Origin: Bacteroidota bacterium | Lineage (GTDB): Bacteria > Bacteroidota > Bacteroidia > Chitinophagales > Chitinophagaceae | Length of the DNA: 6,802 nt | Direction of reading: 5' to 3' | NCBI GenBank assembly: GCA_023386395.1 | Contig: JAEWJV010000065.1 | Location: forward strand, 1 to 6,802 | Shown: piece after piece, positions 1 to 6,274 of the stretch | Position numbering within the stretch: the first letter of the stretch is position 1 | Layout: each line of letters starts with the position of its first letter | The notes under the pieces: generated by a model | Seen by the model: only the letters and a program-made list of their open reading frames with translations | The model's database searches: none | Told to the model about the DNA's origin: nothing | Position numbers and translations under genes: made by a program

Positions 1-950
1 CTGTTGCCATCGCTGAATATCATGGAAGCGATAGAACCGAATTTGCCATAATCTTCTTTATCTGTAAAGGCAATGCAGAAAATGGTTTCGGAAGCGCCCA
101 CTGCATTTGCAAACATTTGCGGAAATGTGTTTGCCGTTGTTAATGCAAACCTTCCGGAGCTGATTACTTTAGTTGCATAAGCTGCTGCGTTGGCATTATC
201 ATCCATGTATAAATACACCCTTGACAGCAATGCCTCTGCCGCTTCTTTGCTGGCATACTGCACACCACGCGATGCATCCATTAAGTCTTCGGCCTTTAAT
301 GCATCTGCAACAACCTGTGCATACACTTCTTCAACGGTTGATCTTGCTTTTTCAGATGGATCGCTGGTGGATGTTCTTAAAATAATGCCGGGTGATGATT
401 TATCCTGCGTGTATGGTCTTGCAAATAATCTTACAAGATTGAAATGCGCAAATGCCCGCAGGAAATAACATTCACCCAGTAATTGTTTTCTTACAGGATC
501 ATCTGTTGGTTCTTTTTCTACTGCCTCAATTACGGTATTGCAATCGCTGATGATTTTATAAGATATGTACCAGAAATAACGTGTATTGGTTTGTGTGGGA
601 GAGTGGTCTAAACTGAAACTGTAAAACAAAGGATCTTCTGTTACCTGCGAACAAACAATATCATCGCTGGCAAAATCTGATAACTGGAAAAACTGGCGCA
701 AATACATATTGTTGTCATCCGCTGTGCCGTTAAACATTACATGATCTTTAAACAAAGCGTAAGCCCCGTTAACCGCATTGGTTAAGCCTTCCGTTGTTGA
801 GGTGAGCGTTTCTGTTGTAATGGAATCGCTGGGCGCCACATCTTTTATACAACTGCTGAAGGTGATTATGCATAACAATATTGCTATTGCGTATGAAATA
901 TTAGCTGCCGGTAACATAAAATTTCTTTTTATTGATTTCATATACTTCAT
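1..950 (-). CDS. SusD/RagB-family outer-membrane lipoprotein (3' end missing)
   Basis: This is a partial gene: 316 codons read open to the left edge, and the C-terminal part lies outside. SusD-like proteins are surface lipoproteins that sit as a lid on a SusC-type TonB-dependent barrel and capture the nutrient. The start MKYMKSIKRNF leads into a hydrophobic stretch (about residues 13-30) ending in the lipobox FSSC, so Cys34 would be lipidated by signal peptidase II. The family hallmark is the helix at residues 159-180, with LRAFAHFNLVRLFARPY following a GECYF segment. The helical, TPR-like part around 205-265 (EEVYAQVVADALKAEDL, EAAEALLSRVYLYM) also fits. Family members are usually about 450-600 residues, so perhaps a third or more is missing, including most of the C-terminal SusD domain. 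The start lies three bases after the susC stop and in the same frame (TAA GCC ATG), so the two genes are almost certainly co-transcribed. A second ATG at 941 (Met4) is a possible alternative start; no Shine-Dalgarno sequence favours either. The ligand cannot be told from sequence. Confidence 0.93.
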   Translation of the reverse strand, partial: MKYMKSIKRNFMLPAANISYAIAILLCIITFSSCIKDVAPSDSITTETLTSTTEGLTNAVNGAYALFKDHVMFNGTADDNNMYLRQFFQLSDFASDDIVCSQVTEDPLFYSFSLDHSPTQTNTRYFWYISYKIISDCNTVIEAVEKEPTDDPVRKQLLGECYFLRAFAHFNLVRLFARPYTQDKSSPGIILRTSTSDPSEKARSTVEEVYAQVVADALKAEDLMDASRGVQYASKEAAEALLSRVYLYMDDNANAAAYATKVISSGRFALTTANTFPQMFANAVGASETIFCIAFTDKEDYGKFGSIASMIFSDGN

Positions 951-953
951 GGC

Positions 954-3947
954 TTAAAATTTTATGTTGATGTTTAATAAATATTGATGATTATTCGGGT
1001 ACTTGAAATCGCTTACGCCGGGCGTTGTATAAATATCTGACTGAATGGTTGTTTGCGGATCCTGGCCCAGGAATTTGGTGAACGTATAAACATTATCTGC
1101 CGTAACCGTAACCGCGATATTCTGCAGGCCAAGCCGTGTGGCAAAGCTTTGTGGCAGGTTATAACCAAGTGAAATATTGCGTATGGAAAGATAGCTGCCA
1201 TTCTGTAAATATCTTGTTGATGTTTCTGTTGAATTAGCCGCGTTTTGCGGGCTTGGATTAGTAGCGATATCGCCGGGCTTCGTCCAGATGCTGTAACCTG
1301 AGGGCAGTACAATTTGATTATAGTAAGGCTCGTTGCCATCATTCATTACAAAACGCAGATCGTTGCTGTAAACCTTATTGCCATACAGGTAATACAGGTT
1401 GGCACTTAAAGAGAAATTTTTATACGTGAATGTATTGGTGAAACCACCCTGGTATTTTGGCAATGCAGAGCCCACTTCCTGTAAAGTGGCTTCGGCGTAG
1501 CTCGATGTGGTTTCCTTTGCTGTGACATTTCCATCTGCATCTTTGGTAATTTTTTCCCATAAAGGTGCGCCTGTTTGCGGGTCAACGCCTTTCCATACGG
1601 GCATATAGAACTCGTACAAATTACCGCCGTTGCGATAGGTTTGAGAGATGGCCCATGAACCTGTTTTTACAAAATCTGCCGGTAATTTTTGCAGCGTATT
1701 TGTATTAAAGCTAATGTTGAAATCTGTTGTCCATGAAAAATTTTTGTTCTGGATATTGATGGTTGATAAAGCAATTTCCAAACCCTTGTTTTCGATCTCG
1801 CCCGAATTTTCCCATCTTGTTTCAAAACCGACAGACAATGGCTGCGATACCTGCAATAACAAATTCTTTGTTTGATTTTTATATACATCAACAGATAAAG
1901 AAATGCGTTTGAAGAAATCTATATCAACGCCAATGTTTGTTTGATATTTACTTTCCCATGTTAAGTTAGGGCTTGGCAATTGTGATGGCGTTGCCGCAGA
2001 TTCATTGTTGTATTGACTGGTTAAAGAATACAACCCCAGATAACGGGAAGCGCCAATATCCTGTGTGCCTGTTACGCCATAACCGCCGCGTATTTTTAAG
2101 AGATCAATTACATGGTTATCTTTTAAGAAATCTTCATTACTTATTAACCACCCGGCTGATATGGCGGGGAATGAACCATAACGGTTATTTTTTTGAAAAG
2201 CAGTTGAGCCATCCACGCGGTAAGAACCGGTTAAGAAATATTTGTTTTTATAACTGTAGTTAACCTGAGAGATATAAGATATTAATGCTGACTGGTCATA
2301 ATATCCGTTCACGCTTAAATTGCTTGATACAACATTTAATACCCTTAAATTAAAAGGCAGGCCGCGGCCGGAAGCGCCTATTGTTTCTGTTTTGCCGCCT
2401 TCAAATGCAACGCCTGCAAGGCCGCTCAACTGGTGATCGCCAAACTTAAAATTGAATTTTAAAAGATCATTTGAAATGCCGCTGTAACTTAAGATGCTGC
2501 TTTCATCCAGGTAACCCGTTCCATGATATTGACCGGCAACATCGCCTGAATAATAACTAGTGCTCTTGCTGTAGCTTGCGCCAATGCGGTTGGTGCTTGA
2601 AAAAGCCAGCCAGTTGGTAATTTGATAATTAAAGTTAAGATCGTAGTTCACATCAAAACCTTTGTATGGATGATCTGAATGATCGATGGTGTGTAAGGGG
2701 TTTACTTTATCCCTGCTCCACCATTTGAAAGAAGAGTTGCCATCTACATAAACAGGCTTGCCTGCGCTGTCGTAAGGATTGTCCCAGGGCAGGTTTAGAA
2801 ACGCGTAATAAATATCATTGTAATCATAGCTTGTACCGGTAATACCGCTTATATTAATGGTATTGGTTAAAGATATCTTTGGATTGAAATGCAAAGTTGA
2901 AGATGCCCTTAAATTAACGCGCTGGAATTTTGTGTTCTTGAATGTGCCGTCTTCGTTATAATAAGACGCACCCAGATAATAATCGTTCTTATCTGTTCTG
3001 CCTGAAATGGAGAAGTAATAATTCTGCATGAATGCAGGATTAAAAATTGTTGTCATCCAGTTATGATTTTGATCCTGTAATTCACGCGGTCTTTCAGCAT
3101 AAAATTTCAACAGGTCGATCTTATAGGAGTTGCCGGTATCAGTTGGAATATAGTCGCGGTAGAATTCTTTTTGATAGTTGTATAACTGTTCGCCATTCAT
3201 CATATCAAGCTTGCCAAAATCCGGCGTGCGAAAACCTGTTGTGGCTTTAAATTCAAAAGCCGTTTTGTTTGTTTTAGCCCTTTTGGTGGTAACCACTATT
3301 ATGCCTGCATTGGCCTGTGAGCCATACATGGCGGTTGCTGCAGCATCTTTCAAAACCGTGATGCTTTCCACATCGTTGGGATCGAAGTTGCCACCGATTA
3401 TTCCATCCACCACATACAAAGGCGATTGCGATGCATTGATAGATGAAACGCCACGCAGCCTTATCTCTGCATTGGCGCCGGGCACGCCCGAACTGTTCAC
3501 TACCTGCAAACCAGCCACTTTTCCCTGCAGCATGCTGCCCACATCGTTGCTAGTTACGTCTTTTAATTTGCCGGCATCAACAACAGCAACGGAGCTTGTT
3601 AACTCGCCTCTTTTTTTATCACTGTAACCAACAACAATCACTTCATTTAAATTCTTATCTGTTTCAATAAGCTGTATGGTAATATTATTATCCGCTGCAT
3701 TTACAGTAACATCCTGCGACGCAAAGCCAATAGAACTAACAGTTAATGAAAATACGCCAGAGGGCACTTCAATTCTAAAACGGCCGCTATCATCAGCAAT
3801 GAATGATTTACCATTTTTAATAGTGATGGAGGCTTTGCTTACTGCACGCTGATCAGTTGCCGAAACAACTTTACCTTCCAGTGGCCTTGTTTGGGCAGAC
3901 GCAAACAGGGCAGTAAATAATAATGGCAACAACAATATTTTTTTCAT
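954..3947 (-). CDS. SusC/RagA-family TonB-dependent outer-membrane transporter
   Basis: A 997-residue outer-membrane barrel importer driven by TonB-ExbBD, the expected partner of the SusD-like lipoprotein. From the ATG at 3947 the order is: a signal peptide MKKILLLPLLFTALFASAQ (likely cut between Ala18 and Gln19); a carboxypeptidase-D regulatory-like beta domain (about 22-95, PLEGKVV to TIQLIE); a TonB-box-like stretch NEVIVVGY (101-108); a plug domain (about 112-223) with LRGVSSIN, SPLYVVDGI, DVESITVLKDAAATAMYG and GIIVVTTKR, all typical of SusC/RagA proteins; then the barrel, ending in NINIKF with the terminal Phe usual for outer-membrane proteins. Length is normal for the family and the frame is intact. 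The frame can be extended to a GTG at 3974, but that would put nine extra polar residues before an ideal MKK signal peptide, so ATG 3947 is preferred. There is no N-terminal STN (secretin/TonB) domain, so a FecR/sigma trans-envelope signalling role is unlikely. The substrate (glycan, peptide or other) is unknown. Confidence 0.96.
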   Translation of the reverse strand: MKKILLLPLLFTALFASAQTRPLEGKVVSATDQRAVSKASITIKNGKSFIADDSGRFRIEVPSGVFSLTVSSIGFASQDVTVNAADNNITIQLIETDKNLNEVIVVGYSDKKRGELTSSVAVVDAGKLKDVTSNDVGSMLQGKVAGLQVVNSSGVPGANAEIRLRGVSSINASQSPLYVVDGIIGGNFDPNDVESITVLKDAAATAMYGSQANAGIIVVTTKRAKTNKTAFEFKATTGFRTPDFGKLDMMNGEQLYNYQKEFYRDYIPTDTGNSYKIDLLKFYAERPRELQDQNHNWMTTIFNPAFMQNYYFSISGRTDKNDYYLGASYYNEDGTFKNTKFQRVNLRASSTLHFNPKISLTNTINISGITGTSYDYNDIYYAFLNLPWDNPYDSAGKPVYVDGNSSFKWWSRDKVNPLHTIDHSDHPYKGFDVNYDLNFNYQITNWLAFSSTNRIGASYSKSTSYYSGDVAGQYHGTGYLDESSILSYSGISNDLLKFNFKFGDHQLSGLAGVAFEGGKTETIGASGRGLPFNLRVLNVVSSNLSVNGYYDQSALISYISQVNYSYKNKYFLTGSYRVDGSTAFQKNNRYGSFPAISAGWLISNEDFLKDNHVIDLLKIRGGYGVTGTQDIGASRYLGLYSLTSQYNNESAATPSQLPSPNLTWESKYQTNIGVDIDFFKRISLSVDVYKNQTKNLLLQVSQPLSVGFETRWENSGEIENKGLEIALSTINIQNKNFSWTTDFNISFNTNTLQKLPADFVKTGSWAISQTYRNGGNLYEFYMPVWKGVDPQTGAPLWEKITKDADGNVTAKETTSSYAEATLQEVGSALPKYQGGFTNTFTYKNFSLSANLYYLYGNKVYSNDLRFVMNDGNEPYYNQIVLPSGYSIWTKPGDIATNPSPQNAANSTETSTRYLQNGSYLSIRNISLGYNLPQSFATRLGLQNIAVTVTADNVYTFTKFLGQDPQTTIQSDIYTTPGVSDFKYPNNHQYLLNINIKF

Positions 3948-4134
3948 GTAGCGTTGGTTTGTTTTAATTATCACGTATAATTCTCACCGGTTAATCTTTA
4001 AATATTTGGCTAATGCCAGCTTATCTTGATTTTCTTATACTTAACAACAGGTATAGATTTATAATTCCTGCTAAGTGCGCATATAACAATTGGTTTTATG
4101 TACAAGCTTGTCGTATTAAATAAAATCTTTAATT

Positions 4135-4147
4135 CCCGCAAAGCGGG
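4135..4147. repeat. Short GC-rich hairpin CCCGC-AAA-GCGGG
   Basis: A perfect 5-bp stem with a 3-base loop, conspicuous in an otherwise AT-rich region. Read on the minus strand (CCCGC TTT GCGGG) it is followed by AATTAAAGATTTTATTT, which is T-rich but not a clean T run. It could be a weak attenuator or a structural element in the susC leader. It does not qualify as a standard terminator. Confidence 0.4.
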
Positions 4148-4166
4148 CTGTGTTCCCGAATAATTC

Positions 4167-4200
4167 AAATCTTTTGCAAACAATAATATTCGAAAGATTT
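4167..4200. repeat. 8-bp inverted repeat AAATCTTT/AAAGATTT with 18-base spacer
   Basis: AAATCTTT at 4167-4174 is matched by its exact reverse complement AAAGATTT at 4193-4200. It lies directly downstream of the candidate susC promoter, so it could be an operator for a dimeric regulator or a stem at the 5' end of the leader RNA. A further direct copy of AAATCTTT lies at 4123-4130 and the 7-mer AATCTTT recurs at 3993-3999. The words are AT-rich, so chance is not excluded. Confidence 0.45.
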
Positions 4201-4210
4201 ATAACAAAAC

Positions 4211-4238
4211 CAAAGATAACGAAAGAAATAAAAACAAA
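4211..4238 (-). promoter_or_regulatory. Candidate Bacteroidota-type promoter for susC/susD
   Basis: On the minus strand TATCTTTG (4218 to 4211) fits the Bacteroidota -7 consensus TAnnTTTG exactly, and it is the only exact match on that strand in the intergenic region. A TTTG at 4238-4235 could be the -33 element, but the 16-base gap is slightly short of the usual 17-23. Transcription would begin near 4205, giving a leader of roughly 250 bases before the ATG at 3947. This rests on a motif match only. Confidence 0.35.
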
Positions 4239-4298
4239 ATAAAAAATATTGAAAGTTTTTTATAGTTATTTTTATAAAATAAAAAATTATTATAGCTG

Positions 4299-5165
4299 AT
4301 GATAAGGTCGTCGAAACTCTGGCTGTTTTATGCAATAATTACTACGGTGTTCTGGGGTGTTTGGGGCGCTTTTATTGAAATACCTGAAAAGGCGGGTTTT
4401 CCCGCAACATTGGGCTATGTGGTATGGAGCCTAACGATGGTGCCCTGCGCATTGGTTGCTTTAAGCATTATAAAATGGAAACCCGAAACAGATAAGCGTT
4501 CTGTTCTTTTAGGATTAATAGTAGGCTTGCTTGGCGCCGGTGGCCAGTTAATTTTATTTGAAGCCTTGCGCGAAGGCCCGGCCTATATTGTATTTCCGCT
4601 CATATCATTATTCCCTGTGCTTACCATTATTTTATCAGTAGCTTTCTTAAAAGAGCATACCAATAAAAAACACTGGACAGGAATATCGCTTGCATTAATT
4701 GCGGCGGTTTTCCTGGCCAACCCAAAATTAACGGGCAGTGAAACTTCGGGCAATAGCTGGCTATGGCTTTCGGTAATTGTTTTTATTATGTGGGGATTGC
4801 AGGCTTATGTAATGAAGTTTAGTAATAACACCATGAAGGCTGAAAGCATATTTATGTACATGGCTATTGGCGCTTTATTGTTATCGCCTTTTGCCATATG
4901 GATGACCGATTTTTCACAACCTATCAACTGGGGTTTTAAAGGGCCTTACCTCGCATTTATAGTACAAATATTAAATGCTATCGGGGCGCTTACTTTGGTA
5001 TATGCGCTGCGCTATGGAAAAGCGATCATCGTGGTGCCGCTTACGGGATTATCGCCTGTAATAACGATCATTATTTCTTTAATTATTTATGCTGTTTTCC
5101 CGGGAACAATTTTATTAATCGGGTTAATATTGGCTGCAGTGGCGATTATTTTGCTGAGCGAATGA
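4299..5165 (+). CDS. EamA-family (DMT superfamily) inner-membrane transporter
   Basis: A 288-residue integral membrane protein of the drug/metabolite transporter superfamily, whose members export or exchange small metabolites such as amino acids, nucleosides or drugs. About ten hydrophobic helices can be placed (roughly 8-28, 37-58, 69-88, 92-116, 124-141, 153-172, 182-203, 215-236, 241-265, 268-287). They form two tandem EamA repeats of five helices each. The repeat signature is visible twice at the matching position: REGPAYIVFPLISLFPVLTI (91-110) with a following FLKEH, and YGKAIIVVPLTGLSPVITII (239-258). Length and layout are typical. The ATG at 4299 is the first possible start, because an in-frame TAG lies at 4293-4295. 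The gene has no obvious operon partner: susC points away and the araC gene starts after a spacer of more than 110 bases. The substrate cannot be predicted. Confidence 0.93.
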   Translation: MIRSSKLWLFYAIITTVFWGVWGAFIEIPEKAGFPATLGYVVWSLTMVPCALVALSIIKWKPETDKRSVLLGLIVGLLGAGGQLILFEALREGPAYIVFPLISLFPVLTIILSVAFLKEHTNKKHWTGISLALIAAVFLANPKLTGSETSGNSWLWLSVIVFIMWGLQAYVMKFSNNTMKAESIFMYMAIGALLLSPFAIWMTDFSQPINWGFKGPYLAFIVQILNAIGALTLVYALRYGKAIIVVPLTGLSPVITIIISLIIYAVFPGTILLIGLILAAVAIILLSE

Positions 5166-5293
5166 AGTAGTGAGTTGTAATTCACCTGCTGTCACCGGCG
5201 CCATCTTATCACCTGTAATTACTGTTTGATCAATAACCAATAACAGCCGTCCAATAACTCATTCCCGCTTCGGTTATTGATTTGTTTAACTTT
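5166..5293. other. Repeat-rich spacer between EamA and araC-type genes
   Basis: No gene is visible here. The left half carries the 7-mers TCACCTG (5182-5188 and 5209-5215) and TGTAATT (5176-5182 and 5214-5220), each twice in direct orientation, and a palindrome GTAATTAC (5215-5222). The right half carries the CAATAAC array described separately. I see no hairpin followed by a T run that would serve as a clear terminator for the EamA gene. Confidence 0.6.
5229..5281. repeat. CAATAAC array with 10-bp inverted repeat upstream of araC-type gene
   Basis: ATCAATAACC at 5229-5238 is the exact reverse complement of GGTTATTGAT at 5272-5281, with a 33-base spacer. Within this span CAATAAC occurs in direct orientation at 5231, 5238 and 5252, and inverted (GTTATTG) at 5273. 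The offsets are 0, 7, 21 and 42, all multiples of 7. The position immediately ahead of the regulator's start makes an operator, perhaps for autoregulation, the simplest reading; a termination or leader stem is the alternative. Confidence 0.5.
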
Positions 5294-6184
5294 ATGCAGC
5301 AGATTAGAGTTGATGTAATTATTGCAAAGACAATGTTTTCTTTCTCGCATAATAATATTAATTATACCGTCCGGGTACCGGCATATCCTGTTAATTTACT
5401 GGTTGAACATTACATAATAATGAAAGGAAACGGGAAAGTTACCGAAAGGCTGTTTCCTAATAATAAAGCAGAGATTTTTTTTAACCTGGGAGATAAAGTG
5501 AAAGGCATAAACAGCAACGATGCTATTACATTCGTTAACAGCAGTATCGTATCAGGTGTAAGAAGTTCTTTTTTTAATTTTTTACCACCCCTGGATTATT
5601 TTATGGTGGGGTTACGTTTTACAACTTTTGGATTCAACCAGTTATTTCAAATTCCGGCAATACATTTTACCGACAATAATTTTCCGGCAGAAAACGTATG
5701 GGGCAAAGAAATGACGTTCCTCTTAGAACGCCTGTATGAAGCGAGGCTTCAACCTGAAAGCTTATTCAGCATATTAGAAGAATGGATAACAGGCTGCCTG
5801 GCAAAATGCTCACTGCATGAAATCATCCAGTGGAACAAGCTGGAAAAAAAGTTCTATATCCCGAACTTATCCGTATCTGGATTAATAGACCGGTATATGG
5901 GTTACAGTCACAAACATTCTATACAATTAATAAAAAATAATTCAGGGCTAAGCCCAAAATACATTCAGAAAGTCATTCGCTTCAATGAGGCTCTTGCAAT
6001 CATCAGTTCCCCCTCTTTTCAAAGCTGGTGCCAGGTTGCATACCTGGCAGGATATGCAGACCAAAGCCATTTTATCCGTGACTTCAGGACTTTTTCAGGA
6101 TATACACCCGATCAATATCTACACCAGAAGCCCCTGGAATACTACAGAAAAGATATAATAGATACATCCCTTGCAAACAGGTAA
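5294..6184 (+). CDS. AraC-family transcriptional regulator
   Basis: A cytoplasmic DNA-binding regulator of about 296 residues from ATG 5294. The C-terminal third (about residues 190-278) is a two-helix-turn-helix AraC domain. The first motif lies around GYSHKHSIQLIKNNSGLSPK and leads into YIQKVIRFNEAL. The second is VAYLAGYADQSHFIRDF followed by the family signature FSGYTPDQYL. The N-terminal part has VPAYPVNLLVEHYI, RLFPNNKAEIFFNLG and a glycine/aromatic-rich stretch (FMVGLRF). This resembles the cupin-like sensor domain (DUF6597 type) seen on many Bacteroidota AraC regulators, so it probably senses a small effector, which I cannot name. The frame also opens at a TTG (5282), but that codon overlaps the end of the upstream inverted repeat. 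ATG 5294 is preferred, and ATG 5333 (MFSFSHNN) is a serious alternative because the recognisable domain starts just after it. No Shine-Dalgarno sequence decides. Target genes are unknown; the CAATAAC array just upstream is a candidate autoregulatory site. Confidence 0.9.
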   Translation: MQQIRVDVIIAKTMFSFSHNNINYTVRVPAYPVNLLVEHYIIMKGNGKVTERLFPNNKAEIFFNLGDKVKGINSNDAITFVNSSIVSGVRSSFFNFLPPLDYFMVGLRFTTFGFNQLFQIPAIHFTDNNFPAENVWGKEMTFLLERLYEARLQPESLFSILEEWITGCLAKCSLHEIIQWNKLEKKFYIPNLSVSGLIDRYMGYSHKHSIQLIKNNSGLSPKYIQKVIRFNEALAIISSPSFQSWCQVAYLAGYADQSHFIRDFRTFSGYTPDQYLHQKPLEYYRKDIIDTSLANR

Positions 6185-6231
6185 ATTTTGTTCTATACGA
6201 ACTTTGTTGGCAACAGTAGTTTTATGCTTTA

Positions 6232-6252
6232 AATGATTTGTTGAAAATCATT
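6232..6252. repeat. 8-bp hairpin between araC-type and lipoprotein genes
   Basis: AATGATTT (6232-6239) and AAATCATT (6245-6252) form a perfect 8-bp stem with a 5-base loop. It lies 47 bases after the regulator stop and 22 bases before the next ATG. The stem is AT-rich and has no following T run, so it is a poor intrinsic terminator. It could equally be an operator palindrome for the downstream gene. Confidence 0.4.
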
Positions 6253-6274
6253 GGTAACGTATAAAATTTACAGC

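Larger units (their letters stand above)
3948..4298. other. Divergent intergenic region between susC-like and EamA genes
   Basis: A 351-base stretch with no supportable gene, separating two divergently transcribed genes. The right third (about 4200-4298) is extremely AT-rich, with long A runs. It contains one good candidate promoter toward susC, a short GC-rich hairpin, an 8-bp inverted repeat and several copies of AATCTTT, each listed separately. On the plus strand I found no TAnnTTTG match ahead of the EamA gene, so that promoter is not identified. Confidence 0.8.

Noticed and set aside
173..468. Two overlapping plus-strand open frames of 70 and 92 codons
   Set aside because: They lie opposite the SusD-like gene, which translates into a clear family protein on the minus strand; these frames show no domain or signal features.
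1648..2263. Open frames on both strands (74-96 codons) inside susC
   Set aside because: They overlap the intact susC barrel-coding frame and read as random peptides.
3178..3627. A 149-codon plus-strand open frame opposite the susC plug domain
   Set aside because: The minus-strand frame encodes highly characteristic SusC plug motifs here; the antisense frame is an expected shadow with no recognisable features.
3948..3974. Extended susC start at the GTG at 3974
   Set aside because: It would place nine polar residues in front of a normal MKK signal peptide; ATG 3947 fits secretion far better.
4132..5268. Shared 8-mer ATTCCCGC upstream of both susC (4132-4139) and the araC-type gene (5261-5268)
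   Set aside because: A single short match between two intergenic regions is too little to suggest common control; at 4132 it is part of a hairpin and at 5261 it is not.
5282..5293. TTG start for the araC-type gene
   Set aside because: TTG is a rare start, it touches the end of the upstream inverted repeat, and ATGs at 5294 and 5333 are available before the recognisable domain.
5287..5294. TAACTTTA as a -7 promoter element for the araC-type gene
   Set aside because: It misses the final G of TAnnTTTG and has no TTTG/TTG at a suitable distance upstream; if real it would force the start to ATG 5333.
6217..6240. TAGTTTTA and ATGATTTG as -7 elements for the lipoprotein gene
   Set aside because: Each departs from the consensus, and the possible -33 partners are 23-26 bases away, too weak to call.
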